A stretch of DNA of 36,577 nt from Roseomonas acroporae (GCF_023223525.1 NZ_JALPRX010000043.1:1-36577), one strand, 5' to 3'; numbered from the stretch's first letter, positions 6,219 to 18,908 are shown. Notes: generated by a model from the sequence alone, not told the origin. Program-made: numbers and translations.

Positions 6219-8558
6219 ATGACCGTCACCGTCGCCACGCTGGGCTTCCCGAGGATCGGGCCCCGGCGCGAACTCAAGACCGCGCTGGAAAGCCACTGGG
6301 CCGGCAGGTCGGACGCGGCGGCGCTGCTCGCGACCGCGGCCGATCTGCGCGCCAGGGCCTGGGCGCGCCAGCGCGACCTCGGCGCCGACATCGTCCCCTC
6401 CAACGACTTCTCGCTCTACGACCAGGTGCTGGACACCAGCGTCATGGTCGGCGCGATCCCGGCGATCCATGGCTGGAAGGGCGGGCCGGTGCCTCTGGCC
6501 ACCTACTTCGCCATGGCGCGCGGCTCCCAGGGTGGTCCCGGGGGCGGGCATGCGCACCACGAGGGCTGCGCCCACGGCCACGCCCATGACGGCGAAGGCG
6601 CGCCGGCCGCCGAGATGACCAAATGGTTCGACACGAACTACCACTATCTCGTGCCGGAATTCGCCGAGGGGCAGCGCTTCGCCCTCTCCTCGACCAAGGC
6701 GGTGGACGAATTCCTGGAGGCCAGGGCGCAGGGCATCGTCACCCGCCCCGTGCTGGTCGGCCCCGTGACCTTCCTCAAGCTTGGCAAGAGCCGCACCGAG
6801 GGCTTCGACCAGCGCCGCCTGCTGCCGGCGCTGCTGCCGGTCTATGCCGAGATGCTGCGCCGCCTGGCCGCCGCCGGCGCCGAATGGGTGCAGATCGACG
6901 AGCCCTGCCTCGTGCTCGACCTCGACCAGACCGACCGCGCCGCGCTGCGCGACGCCTATGCGGCGCTCGCCGGCGCGGCGCCGGGGCTGAAGCTGATGCT
7001 CGCGACCTATTTCGGCGCGCTCGGGGACAACCTCGCCACCGCGCTGTCGCTGCCGGTGCACGGGCTGCATGTCGACCTAGTGCGCGCGCCGGAGCAGCTC
7101 GATGCCGTGGTCGCCGGCGCGCGGCCGGACCTCGTGCTGTCGCTCGGCGTGATCGACGGGCGCAACGTCTGGAAGGCCGACCTCGCGGCGATCCTCGACC
7201 GCGTGGAGCCGGTGGCGGCGTCGGGGCGGGCGCTGATCCTGGCCCCGTCCTGCTCGCTGCTGCACACCCCGATCGACCTCGACCGCGAGACCGCGCTGGA
7301 TCCCGAGATCAGGAACTGGCTGGCCTTCGCGGTGCAGAAGGTCGCCGAGCTCGCCGTGCTGGCGAAGGCGCTGAACCAGGGCCGCGACAGCGTGCGCGCC
7401 ACGCTGGAGGCGGCCTCGGCCGCGGTCGGCTCGCGCCGCACCTCGCCGCGCATCAACGACCCGGCCGTGCAGGCGCGCGCCCGCCAGGACGACGCCGCCC
7501 TGGCGCAGCGCGGCTCCGCCTTCGAGGTGCGGCGCGCGGTGCAGCGCGACCGGCTCGGCCTGCCGGCCTACCCCACCACCACCATCGGCTCCTTCCCGCA
7601 GACGCCGGCGGTGCGCAAGGCCCGCGCCGACCACGACAGGGGCGCGATCGGCGACGCCGACTACGAGGCCTTCCTGCGCGAGGAGACGGCCCGCACCGTC
7701 CGCTGGCAGGAGGAGGTCGGGCTCGACGTGCTGGTGCACGGCGAGTTCGAGCGCAACGACATGGTGCAGTACTTCGGCGAGCAGCTCGCCGGCTTCGCCT
7801 TCACGAAGTCCGCCTGGGTGCAGTCCTACGGCTCGCGCTGCGTGCGCCCGCCCATCATCTACGGCGACGTGTCGCGGCCGCGACCGATGACGGTGGCGTG
7901 GTGGCGCTACGCCCAGTCGCTCACCGACCGGCCGATGAAGGGCATGCTCACCGGGCCGGTGACGATCCTCAACTGGTCCTTCGTGCGCGACGACCAGCCG
8001 CGCAGCGCCACCTGCCGCCAGATCGCCTTCGCGATCCGCGACGAGGTGGTGGACCTGGAGAAGGCGGGCGCCGCCATCATCCAGATCGACGAGGCGGCGC
8101 TGCGCGAGGGGCTGCCGCTGCGCCGGGGCGAGTGGCAGGCCTATCTCGACTGGGCCGTGGAGTGCTTCCGCCTCGCCGCGTCGGGCGTGGCCGACGCGAC
8201 GCAGATCCACACGCACATGTGCTACTCGGCGTTCAACGACATCATCGCCTCGATCGGCGCGATGGACGCGGACGTGATCTCGATCGAGACCGCGCGCTCG
8301 CGGATGGAGCTGCTCGACGCCTTCGCCGGCTACCGCTACCCGGCGGAGATCGGCCCCGGCGTGTACGACATCCACTCCCCGCGCGTGCCGGCGGTGGACG
8401 AGATGACCGGGCTGCTGCGCGCCGCGGCGCGGCGCCTGCCGGCCGACCAGCTCTGGGTCAACCCCGATTGCGGCCTCAAGACCCGCAAGTGGCCCGAGGT
8501 GCGGCTGGCCATCGGGAACATGGTGGCCGCCGCCCGGGCGGCCCGCGCCGCCGCCTGA
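6219..8558 (+). CDS. metE: 5-methyltetrahydropteroyltriglutamate-homocysteine methyltransferase (B12-independent methionine synthase)
   Basis: This enzyme transfers the methyl group of 5-methyl-tetrahydrofolate to homocysteine, giving methionine without B12. It has 779 residues and the two-barrel MetE architecture. The N-terminal half starts [15 protein letters not shown], and the C-terminal half starts [18 protein letters not shown]. The zinc ligands are visible as IHTHMCYS (His and Cys), VISIETARS (Glu) and [11 protein letters not shown] (Cys). Unusually, residues 111-123 form a His-rich insert ([13 protein letters not shown], six His and one Cys) just before the conserved [16 protein letters not shown]. 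The long leader carries a palindromic operator candidate and a B12 riboswitch. It is first in an operon with metF and folB. Confidence 0.97.
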   Translation: MTVTVATLGFPRIGPRRELKTALESHWAGRSDAAALLATAADLRARAWARQRDLGADIVPSNDFSLYDQVLDTSVMVGAIPAIHGWKGGPVPLATYFAMARGSQGGPGGGHAHHEGCAHGHAHDGEGAPAAEMTKWFDTNYHYLVPEFAEGQRFALSSTKAVDEFLEARAQGIVTRPVLVGPVTFLKLGKSRTEGFDQRRLLPALLPVYAEMLRRLAAAGAEWVQIDEPCLVLDLDQTDRAALRDAYAALAGAAPGLKLMLATYFGALGDNLATALSLPVHGLHVDLVRAPEQLDAVVAGARPDLVLSLGVIDGRNVWKADLAAILDRVEPVAASGRALILAPSCSLLHTPIDLDRETALDPEIRNWLAFAVQKVAELAVLAKALNQGRDSVRATLEAASAAVGSRRTSPRINDPAVQARARQDDAALAQRGSAFEVRRAVQRDRLGLPAYPTTTIGSFPQTPAVRKARADHDRGAIGDADYEAFLREETARTVRWQEEVGLDVLVHGEFERNDMVQYFGEQLAGFAFTKSAWVQSYGSRCVRPPIIYGDVSRPRPMTVAWWRYAQSLTDRPMKGMLTGPVTILNWSFVRDDQPRSATCRQIAFAIRDEVVDLEKAGAAIIQIDEAALREGLPLRRGEWQAYLDWAVECFRLAASGVADATQIHTHMCYSAFNDIIASIGAMDADVISIETARSRMELLDAFAGYRYPAEIGPGVYDIHSPRVPAVDEMTGLLRAAARRLPADQLWVNPDCGLKTRKWPEVRLAIGNMVAAARAARAAA

Positions 8559-8566
8559 GGCGCGTC

Positions 8567-8598
8567 GGGCGGGGCCGCGTGGCGCCGCGGCCCCGCCC
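8567..8598 (+). terminator. 13-bp perfect stem-loop between metE and metF
   Basis: GGGCGGGGCCGCG (8567-8579) pairs perfectly with 8586-8598 across a 6-nt loop, starting 9 bp after the metE stop. There is no T tract. It may be a partial terminator, an attenuator or an mRNA-stabilising hairpin that sets the metE:metF ratio. Confidence 0.45.
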
Positions 8599-8643
8599 GC
8601 CATCCACCCTTCGCCACCGGATCGATTTCGAGAGGATTGCCGC

Positions 8644-9594
8644 GTGACCAGCATGGCCAAGCTCACCCCGACCCTGCAACGCTGGATGGCCGGCGAGCGG
8701 ATCGGCCCGCTGCCGGCACGGCAGGCGGACCAGGCGCCGCCGCAGCTCTCCTTCGAGTTCTTCCCGCCGAGGACGGAGGCGCTGGAGCAGCAGCTCTGGG
8801 CCTGCATCCGGCGCCTCGCGCCGCTCCGGCCGCGCTTCGTCTCGGTGACCTACGGCGCGGGCGGCAGCACCCATGCCCGCACCCACGCCACCGTCTCGCG
8901 CCTCGCCGCGGAGACGGATCTCGTGCCGGCCGCGCACCTGACCTGCGTCGGCGCCACGCGCGAGGAGGTGGACGCGGTCGCGCGCGGCTACCGGGAGGCG
9001 GGGGTGCGCCACATCGTGGCGCTGCGCGGCGACGCGCCCGGCGGCGGTGCCTACGCCCCGCATCCCGGCGGCTACGACTATGCCTGCGACCTCGTGGCCG
9101 GGCTGCGGCGGATCGGGGATTTCGAGATCTCGGTCGCCGCCTATCCCGAGACGCACCCGGCGGCGCGCAGCCCCGAGGACGACCTCGACAACCTCAGGCG
9201 CAAGCTCGACGCCGGCGCGACGCGCGCGATCACCCAGTACTTCTTCGACACCGCGACCTATCTGCGCTTCCTCGATCGCTGCCTGGCGGCCGGCATCACC
9301 GCGCCGATCGTGCCGGGCATCATGCCGGTGTCCAACTACGCGCAGGCGGCCCGCTTCTCGGCGATGTGCGGCACCGCCGTGCCGGCCTGGCTGGGGCACC
9401 TGTTCGAGGGCACCGAGGAGGACCCGGAGATCCGGCGCATCGTGGCCAGCATCGTCGCGGCCGAGCAGGTGCGCACGCTGCAGGCCAACGGCGTGGACGA
9501 GTTCCACTTCTACACGCTGAACCGGCCCGACCTGACCTACGCCATCGCCCACATCCTCGGCGTCCGGCCGGCAACGGCCAGCGGCGCGGCGTGA
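8644..9594 (+). CDS. metF: Methylenetetrahydrofolate reductase
   Basis: This flavoenzyme reduces 5,10-methylene-tetrahydrofolate to 5-methyl-tetrahydrofolate, the methyl donor for MetE. At 316 residues it has the length of the bacterial single-domain enzyme. Signatures are QLSFEFFPPRTEA near the start (Glu38 matching the catalytic Glu), RFVSVTYGAGGSTHARTH, VRHIVALRGDAPGG, the ITQYFFDTATYLRF flavin-pocket segment and VPGIMPVSNYAQAARF. The GTG start at 8644 has a GAGAGG site 8 nt upstream; an ATG three codons later is the alternative. It lies 85 bp after metE, with a strong hairpin in the gap. Its stop overlaps the GTG of folB by 4 bp. Confidence 0.96.
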   Translation: MTSMAKLTPTLQRWMAGERIGPLPARQADQAPPQLSFEFFPPRTEALEQQLWACIRRLAPLRPRFVSVTYGAGGSTHARTHATVSRLAAETDLVPAAHLTCVGATREEVDAVARGYREAGVRHIVALRGDAPGGGAYAPHPGGYDYACDLVAGLRRIGDFEISVAAYPETHPAARSPEDDLDNLRRKLDAGATRAITQYFFDTATYLRFLDRCLAAGITAPIVPGIMPVSNYAQAARFSAMCGTAVPAWLGHLFEGTEEDPEIRRIVASIVAAEQVRTLQANGVDEFHFYTLNRPDLTYAIAHILGVRPATASGAA

Positions 9595-10133
9595 GCATCG
9601 GTTCCGGCCCGGGCGGCGGCCCGCCGCTGCGCCGGGTCTTCGTCCGGGGCCTGACGCTGCAGGCGCTGCTCGGGGTGCACCCGCACGAGAAGGCGGCGCC
9701 GCAGCGAATCGTGATCGGCGTGGAGATGGCGGTGGAGGACGACGCCGCGGCCGCCGGCGTCGGCCGGGACGAGCTGGGCCGGGTGGTGGACTACGAGCGC
9801 GTGGTGGAGGCGGCCCGCGCCGAGGCCGGCCGCCGCCACACCATGCTGGTGGAAACCCTGGCGGAACGGATCGCGATGGCCGCCCTGGCCGACCCGCGGG
9901 TGCTGCGGGTGCGGGTGACCGTGGAGAAGCCGGATGCCTTCCACGATGTCGCCTCGGTCGGTGTCGCCGTGGAGAGAAGCCGGGGCGGGGCGCGCCTCCC
10001 GGCTGGCGCGCGAGGCCCCGCCGGCACCTTTCCGTCCGAGGGCGGAGCGGTCGGTCGCGCCGCCACGGTCAGTCCACCGTCACCCCCGCCGCGCGCACCA
10101 ACGGCGCCCAGCGCGCCACCTCGGCGCGCATGA
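9591..10133 (+). CDS. folB: Dihydroneopterin aldolase
   Basis: FolB cleaves 7,8-dihydroneopterin to 6-hydroxymethyl-dihydropterin in folate synthesis, in the cytosol. The conserved core runs from LRRVFVRGLTLQALLGVHPHEK (Glu33) through VDYERVVEAA and HTMLVETLAERIA to VRVTVEKPDAFHDVASVGVAVER (Lys113). That is about 130 residues, the full family length. Some 50 residues of Arg/Pro/Ala-rich sequence follow, and the last 65 bp overlap the convergent Bug gene. The tail may be a read-through of a lost stop or a sequencing frameshift. The start is a GTG overlapping the metF stop (GTGA), so translation is coupled. In this operon it links folate supply to one-carbon use by MetF and MetE. Confidence 0.88.
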   Translation: MSIGSGPGGGPPLRRVFVRGLTLQALLGVHPHEKAAPQRIVIGVEMAVEDDAAAAGVGRDELGRVVDYERVVEAARAEAGRRHTMLVETLAERIAMAALADPRVLRVRVTVEKPDAFHDVASVGVAVERSRGGARLPAGARGPAGTFPSEGGAVGRAATVSPPSPPPRAPTAPSAPPRRA

Positions 10134-11058
10134 AGTCGTCGTAGGCCGCGGGGCCGAGCGGCGCCGGCTCGGCGCCGTACTCGCGCACGCGCTGCGCGAT
10201 CGTCGGGTCGTTCAGCGCATCCTGGATCTCGGCGGACAGGCGCTCGACGATCGGGCGCGGCACGCCGGCCGGCGCGGCGATGCCGTACCAGGAGGAGACG
10301 TCGAAGTCCGGCACGCCCTGCTCCTGCAGCGTCGGCAGCTCCGGCATGGTGCTGGCGCGCCGCGCGGTGCTGACGCCGATGGCCCGCAGCATCCCGGCCA
10401 GCACCTGCTGGCGCGAGGCGGGGGCGTTGTCGATGGCGAACAGCACCTCGCCGTTCATCACCGCCGCCATGCTGGGCGCGGTGCCGCGATAGGGCACGTG
10501 CGTCACCTCGACGCCGACGCGCTGGCCGAACAGCACGCCGCCGAGATGCGAGGAGGTGCCGGAGCCGGCCGAGGCGAACACGGCGCGCCGCGGCTCGGCC
10601 TTCATCAGCGCGACCAGCCCGGCGACGTCGCGCGCCGGCGTGTCCGGCTTGACGATCAGCACGTTGGGCAGCGCGGCGAGGCGCACCACGCCCGGCACGT
10701 CGCGCAGCGGGTCGAAGGAGAGCCGGCGGTACAGGCTCGGGCCGATGCCGTGCGAGGCGATGTGGTTGACGAAGAAGGTGTAGCCGTCCGGTGGCGAGCG
10801 CGCCACGACCTCCGCCCCCACCATGCCGCCGGCGCCGGGGCGCGGGTCGATCACCATGGGCTGGCCCAGCCGCTCGCGCAGCCGCGTCTCCATCATGCGC
10901 AGGAAGATGTCCGAGGCACCGCCGGCATTGGCGCCGATCACCAGGCGCAGCGGCCGGTCCGGCCAGCCGGCCTGGTCGGCGCGGGCCGGGCGCAGGGCCG
11001 GCAGCACCAGGGTGGGCAGCGCCAGGGTGGCGGCCAGCAGGGTGCGTCGATGGGTCAT
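10069..11058 (-). CDS. Bug/TctC-family solute-binding receptor (2)
   Basis: This periplasmic receptor of 329 residues begins with a signal peptide of about 27 residues (THRRT start, hydrophobic Leu/Ala core, cleavage near ARA-DQA). The mature protein opens WPDRPLRLVIGANAGGASDIFLRMME, so the usual Pro-Gly-Gly ligand loop reads ANAGGASD. Other hallmarks are GAGGMVGAEVVARSPPDGYTF, ASAGSGTSSHLGGVLFGQ and VPYRGTAPSMAAVMNGEVLF. It is transcribed alone, convergent with the metE operon, and its 3' end overlaps the folB reading frame by 65 bp. A GGAGGAGAC-type site precedes the ATG. There are no adjacent transporter membrane genes. The ligand is unknown; a small carboxylate is typical for the family. 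Confidence 0.92.
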   Translation of the reverse strand: MTHRRTLLAATLALPTLVLPALRPARADQAGWPDRPLRLVIGANAGGASDIFLRMMETRLRERLGQPMVIDPRPGAGGMVGAEVVARSPPDGYTFFVNHIASHGIGPSLYRRLSFDPLRDVPGVVRLAALPNVLIVKPDTPARDVAGLVALMKAEPRRAVFASAGSGTSSHLGGVLFGQRVGVEVTHVPYRGTAPSMAAVMNGEVLFAIDNAPASRQQVLAGMLRAIGVSTARRASTMPELPTLQEQGVPDFDVSSWYGIAAPAGVPRPIVERLSAEIQDALNDPTIAQRVREYGAEPAPLGPAAYDDFMRAEVARWAPLVRAAGVTVD

Positions 11059-11100
11059 GCGTCTCCTCCCGTCCGGGTCGCCCGCCCGGCATGGCGCAGG

Positions 11101-13179
11101 CTACGCGGGCGGCGGCTTGCCGCTCAACCGTGGTGCGGCAGGGGACGGGGCTGGTGCCATGGCGGCAGGCGCCGGCGGCTCCGGCTTGACGCCCGGGCGT
11201 GCGGCCGGCGGCGATGGCCGGCGCGTTGCGGCAGGCGCGGGCTCCGGCTTCACGCCGGCAGGCGCGGGAAGGGGCGCGGGCCGGGCGGCCACCCCGGGGC
11301 CGGGCTTGCGCGGCAGGGGCGGCGGCCGCGACAGCGCGACATCCGGCTGCTCGCCCGGCGTTGCCGCAGGGGGCACGGGCGGCAGCGACGGCACGAGGGC
11401 CAGGCCGCCATCGCGCGGCGGCACGCCGGGCAGCGCCGCGGGTGGCGTGACCGGCGCGGCGGGGTCGGCGCCGGGCGGGAGGGCGCCAGGGAGCGTGGCG
11501 CCGGGTGACGGGATGCCGGGCGCCGGGATGCCGGGCGCCGGGCCGGGCCCTGACGCGGCCGGCGGCCAGGCTGCGGGTGGCGTTCCGGGGCCGGCAGGAG
11601 GGCCAGCGGGAGGTTCAGCGGGAGGGGCGGCGGGCGGCAGGCTGATCGTATCCGGCAGGTTGGCGCGCAACGCCGGCGGCAGCGGGCCGGCCTGCGCCAC
11701 CAGCGCCACCCGCTCGGCGAGGCGGCCGAGCGCCTCGGGCCGCGACAGCGCCGCCGGCAGCCCGCTCAGCTCCGGTTCCGCCATCTGCGGCCAGGGATGG
11801 CCGACCAGGCTGATCGTCCCCGGGGCGCGCAGGAAGGCGAGTACGGCCTCGCGCAGCGCGGCGGCGCGCGGGCCGGCGGCGGCCGCCGGGTGCAGCACGG
11901 CATCGGCCTGCCGCACCAGGCGCTCGCGCTGGGTCGCCTCGTCGGTGCCGTCATCCAGCGCGCCCCGCCGGGCGAGCCGCGGCAGCAGCGAGTAGTCGCT
12001 GTAGGTCAGGCTGAAATCCTGCAGCCGCATCACCGCGAGCAGCGCCTGCGGGTCCGGCTTGATGTCGAGCGGCACGCCGGTGAGCCGCACGGTGGCGCCG
12101 AGCTGGCCCATGTGCCGGCCGATCACCGTCACCCCGCCGTAGAGCGCGTCGTCGTGCGCCGCGTCGTGATAGAGCGTCATCGCCAGGCTGAAATTCGGCC
12201 GGTCGTAGCCGAGGGCGCGGAGCGGCGCGGCCCCGGCCTCGCCGGCATCGAAGGCGATGGCGCCGGCGCTGGTGCGCAGCACGCGCCGCCCCTCCTCCAC
12301 CCCGAAGGACATGGCCAGCGAGCCGAGCCGGCCGGACACGCCGTTCGCCGCGCGCCCCTCCAGCCCCTGCACCTGCAGGCTGGAGGGCGTCATCTGCAGC
12401 GGCGGCTCGCGTCCGGCCAGCGAGGCCTCGATGATCGCGACGAGGTCGAGCCCGTCCGCCGAAGCGCGCTCCAGCCGCAGCGCCACGGGGGCGTTGCGGT
12501 AGGAGAATTCGAGCCCGGCATCGGCCAGGGCGAGGCGCGCCATGCGGCCCGGCAGCAGGCCTTCCAAAGTGAGGCTGCCGAGGCTTGCCGCCTCGTCCGG
12601 CGCGCGCACCGCGAGGCCGGCCAGCGTGCCGCGGTCGAGGGTGAAGGGCGTGGTGCCGGTGCGCTCGCCGCGCAGCGCGGCGGCGGCCACGGCGAGGCCG
12701 GCGAGTTCCAGCCGGTCCAGCACGAGGCTGCCATCCGCCACCTCGAAGCGGAAGCCCTCCAGCGTGCCGCGCTCCAGGGTGAGCGGCAGGGGCGGGCGGC
12801 CCGCGGCGGGCGGGGGCGGCAGGACGAGGCTGCCGAGCGAGAGGCTCGCGACGGTGCCGCGGCCGACCTGCTGCGGATTGGCCAGGCGCAGGTCGCGCGC
12901 CACCGCCGCGCGGAAGCCGAAGTCGTGCAGGCCGGTGAGGGTCAGCTCGGCGGCCGTGACCGTCAGCGTGCCGCGGCGCAGCTCGACCCCGGCGAGGGTG
13001 ACGGTGCCGCGCACCGGGTCGGCGGTCGCGTCGCGCCAGGTGACGGCGGCGCCGTTGCCGAGCGCGGCCGCCAGCCGCGTGGCGGCGCCGCGCAGCTGGC
13101 GCTCGGTCGCGCCGTCGACGGCGGCGATGGTGCCGCCGGCGGCGAGGCAGACGGCAAGGACGAGGAGGAGCCGCCGCAA
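11101..13179 (-). CDS. Exported repetitive protein with Pro/Ala-rich C-terminal tail, unknown function
   Basis: I do not recognise a named family. The first 20 or so residues (MRRLLLVLAVCLAAGG) form a signal peptide or membrane anchor. Residues about 25-480 are built of short beta-strand-like units, such as VTLAGVELRRGTLTVTAAEL, RDLRLANPQQVGRGTVASL and LTLERGTLEGFRFEVADGS. This pattern is reminiscent of AsmA/DUF945-type beta-helical envelope proteins. From about residue 525 to the end (692) the sequence is dominated by Pro, Ala and Gly, with repeated GVKPEP motifs, suggesting a disordered, wall-spanning or interaction region. It lies 42 bp upstream of the Bug gene on the same strand. Four 13-bp tandem repeats sit 50-100 bp before its start and may be regulatory. 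Confidence 0.75.
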   Translation of the reverse strand: MRRLLLVLAVCLAAGGTIAAVDGATERQLRGAATRLAAALGNGAAVTWRDATADPVRGTVTLAGVELRRGTLTVTAAELTLTGLHDFGFRAAVARDLRLANPQQVGRGTVASLSLGSLVLPPPPAAGRPPLPLTLERGTLEGFRFEVADGSLVLDRLELAGLAVAAAALRGERTGTTPFTLDRGTLAGLAVRAPDEAASLGSLTLEGLLPGRMARLALADAGLEFSYRNAPVALRLERASADGLDLVAIIEASLAGREPPLQMTPSSLQVQGLEGRAANGVSGRLGSLAMSFGVEEGRRVLRTSAGAIAFDAGEAGAAPLRALGYDRPNFSLAMTLYHDAAHDDALYGGVTVIGRHMGQLGATVRLTGVPLDIKPDPQALLAVMRLQDFSLTYSDYSLLPRLARRGALDDGTDEATQRERLVRQADAVLHPAAAAGPRAAALREAVLAFLRAPGTISLVGHPWPQMAEPELSGLPAALSRPEALGRLAERVALVAQAGPLPPALRANLPDTISLPPAAPPAEPPAGPPAGPGTPPAAWPPAASGPGPAPGIPAPGIPSPGATLPGALPPGADPAAPVTPPAALPGVPPRDGGLALVPSLPPVPPAATPGEQPDVALSRPPPLPRKPGPGVAARPAPLPAPAGVKPEPAPAATRRPSPPAARPGVKPEPPAPAAMAPAPSPAAPRLSGKPPPA

Positions 13180-14005
13180 GACGCGTTTCCCTGTTCCGGC
13201 ATTCCAGTAGAGACCGCGACCGGCCGGGTGCGCCAGAGGGGGGCGCCAGAGGGGTATGCCGGAGGGGTGCGCCAGAGGGGATGTCGCAGGTGGGCCGTCG
13301 CACGGGCCGTCTCGGCACGGGGATGCTGCGCGAAGGTGGTCGACGGGAACCCGGCCAGCCCCCAGGGCGCGCCTGGCGGGTGGCAGCGGATCTCGAACGG
13401 CGCGCCGCGGCAGCCGCGGCTGCGTGGCAAACCATCCATCCGCGGGAAGGAGCCTGTCATTCCCGCACGAACCGGGACCGGCCGGTCAGCGCCGCCGGCC
13501 GCACGGCCCGTGCCGCCCGCCGGACAGGCGACCAGCCGCGGCCACGGCAAGGCCGTCCCGTTCCGGCAAGCGTGGGCGATGTCCCATGCCTGCCGGGATC
13601 GCAGGGCTTGCGACCGAAGCCGACCGGGCCTCGCAGTTCCGCGGGGACCGATCCGGCAGGCCTCTCCGCGAAGCCGGCGCATGGGATGCTGTCCGGGAAC
13701 GGATCGGTGGGAATGTCATGTTCCGTGGAAGGCTCGGGAGATTCCGCTTCTCGTCGCCCGGGCATGACACCGCAAGGTGATCCGACGAGGCGCCGCGCAT
13801 CGCGTAGCCTGCGCTTCTGCCTCAACGGAAGGCGCCGTCTTGGAACACCGTCGCATGCCTGTTCGCGCGACCTGGCTTCGCAACGGGCGCCGCGCGCCCC
13901 GTCGACGCGACGGACCGGCCCGCATGGAGCCGTGCGGAGCCGGTTCCATGCCGGCCTCACATCCGCCGGAAGCCGATCACGTTCGCCGGCGGAGCTGCTG
14001 ATCGC
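13180..14005. other. 826-bp intergenic region between divergent genes
   Basis: The region holds the start region of the - strand exported protein, the 13-bp repeats, and about 700 bp without a convincing gene before aspT. Frames are open by GC bias only. Motifs such as TGTCATTCCCGC at 13457-13468 and GGGCATGACA at 13759-13768 look like edges of dispersed non-coding repeats, but no second copy lies in this window. Confidence 0.5.
13231..13282. repeat. Four 13-bp direct tandem repeats (iteron-like)
   Basis: Units start at exactly 13231, 13244, 13257 and 13270 and follow CGCCAGAGGGGNN. The third is degenerate (TGCCGGAGGGGTG). They lie 52-103 bp upstream of the - strand exported-protein gene. 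They may be a regulator-binding array or a slippage product. Confidence 0.8.
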
Positions 14006-17501
<3,496 letters not shown>

Positions 17502-17642
17502 AGCGCCGCGGCGGCATGTCCGTCCGCTGCCGGGCCGCCGCCGGGATCGCGGCGGGCCTGGGCCGGGCGGGCAGCCTCCCCGGTTGAGCCCCCGGCGCCG
17601 GGCGGCCATGCTGCGCCGGACGGAACTTCCGGGGGAACGACC

Positions 17643-18623
17643 ATGCGTGGATGGCTATGCCGCCTGCCGGGCCACGGGCTGGGCTGCCTGCTGGCGGCGC
17701 TCCTGGCGGCGGGGACGGCGATCCCCGGCCGGGCGCAGGAGGCACCCTATCCCTCGCGCCCCGTGCAGCTCATCGTGCCCTACCCGCCCGGCGGCAACAC
17801 CGACCTGATGGCGCGTGCCCTGCAGCAGGCGCTGACCGAGGCGATGGGGCAGGGGGTGGTGGTGGTCAACCGCGGCGGCGCCTCCGGCACCATCGGCGAC
17901 GCCGAACTGGCCCGTGCCCGGCCCGACGGCTACACGCTGGGCCTGTCGCCCAACACGCCGCTGACGGCGCAGCCGCACCTCGTGCCGCTGTCCTACACGC
18001 TGGACAGCTTCCGCTTCCTCTGCCTCGTCTACGACAACCCGCAGGTGCTGATCCTCGGCCGCGACGCGCCGTTCCGCGATCTCGCCGGCATGGTGGCCTT
18101 CGGGCGGACGGGGCGGGAGGCGCTGGTCTTCGCCTCGCCCGGCCAGGGCAGCACGCAGCACATCCTGCTGGCGCGCCTGCTGCGCGCGGCCGGGGTGGAG
18201 GGCCTGCACGCCCCCTTCACCGGCGCCGGGCCGATGGCGCAGGCGGCGCTCGCGGGGCAGGTCATGGCCTTCGTCGAGAGCCCCTCGATCCCGGCCTCCA
18301 CCGGCTTGCCGGTGGTGGGCGTGTTCGGCGCCCGGCGCCTGCCCGGCCTGCCGGACGCGCCGACCGTGACCGAGGCGGGGTTTCCCATCGTCGGCAGCTC
18401 GGCCGGCGGGCTGGTGGCGCCGGCGGGATTGCCGGACGCGATCGCGGCCACGGTGGAGGGCGCCTGCCGGAAGGCGGTGGCGAGCGAGAGCTTCCGCACC
18501 GCCGCGGCACGGCTGAACTCGGTGCCGAGCTTCGCGACGGGCGCCGAATTCCGCGCCCGCTTCGCCGAGGAGAGCGAGACCAATCGCCGGGTGCTGCGCG
18601 AGATGGGCATGGCGCGGGAGTGA
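17643..18623 (+). CDS. Bug/TctC-family solute-binding receptor (3)
   Basis: This periplasmic receptor of 326 residues has a signal peptide of about 30 residues (Leu/Ala-rich, cleaved near GRA-QEA). The mature N-terminus YPSRPVQLIVPYPPGGNTDLMARALQ is the Bug signature. RGGASGTIGDAELARARPDGYTLG, ASPGQGSTQHILLARLL and AGVEGLHAPFTGAGPMAQAAL follow. The usual GGAGG-type second motif is altered to GGASGTIGD. The gene follows asdA by 141 bp on the same strand, so it may belong to the aspartate operon. If so, its ligand could be aspartate or a related C4 acid (inference only). A strong hairpin begins 2 bp after the stop codon. Confidence 0.92.
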   Translation: MRGWLCRLPGHGLGCLLAALLAAGTAIPGRAQEAPYPSRPVQLIVPYPPGGNTDLMARALQQALTEAMGQGVVVVNRGGASGTIGDAELARARPDGYTLGLSPNTPLTAQPHLVPLSYTLDSFRFLCLVYDNPQVLILGRDAPFRDLAGMVAFGRTGREALVFASPGQGSTQHILLARLLRAAGVEGLHAPFTGAGPMAQAALAGQVMAFVESPSIPASTGLPVVGVFGARRLPGLPDAPTVTEAGFPIVGSSAGGLVAPAGLPDAIAATVEGACRKAVASESFRTAAARLNSVPSFATGAEFRARFAEESETNRRVLREMGMARE

Positions 18624-18625
18624 TG

Positions 18626-18659
18626 CCGGCCCGCACAAGTCCTGACTCGTGCGGGCCGG
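18626..18659 (+). repeat. Hairpin repeat copy 1, probable terminator of Bug gene 3
   Basis: An 11-bp perfect inverted repeat (CCGGCCCGCAC, 18626-18636, and GTGCGGGCCGG, 18649-18659) has a 12-nt loop and starts 2 bp after the stop. It shares the GCCCGCAC/GTGCGGGC core with two further hairpins at 18706 and 20351. Confidence 0.7.
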
Positions 18660-18705
18660 TATCGCGCGCGGGGCCGGTGGGGCGGCCGCGCGCCGAACCG
18701 GCGTA

Positions 18706-18739
18706 TCATACGGGTTCGCACAAGTGCGGACCCGTATGA
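18706..18739. repeat. Hairpin repeat copy 2
   Basis: A nearly perfect 34-bp palindrome has outer arms TCATACGGGT/ACCCGTATGA, inner arms CGCAC/GTGCG and an AA loop. It is followed by CGTCG. Together with copy 3 (in reverse orientation) it shares the trailing ATGACGTCG. Confidence 0.8.
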
Positions 18740-18908
18740 CGTCGCATCGGCGCTGCATCCCGCCGGGGCCGGGGCCGTTGAGGCTGTGCCCCGGGCGCCG
18801 GCCGGTATGGCGCGTTGCGGATCCGTGCCGGCCGGGACAGCGTAACGGAAGGGAGGCGACGCCGGACGAGGGCGCGTGAGGCGCCGGTGCCGGGAGGCGG
18901 ATGTTTCG

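Noticed and set aside
13231-13282. CRISPR-like array
   Set aside because: The units are adjacent 13-bp tandem repeats without spacers, and no cas gene is present.
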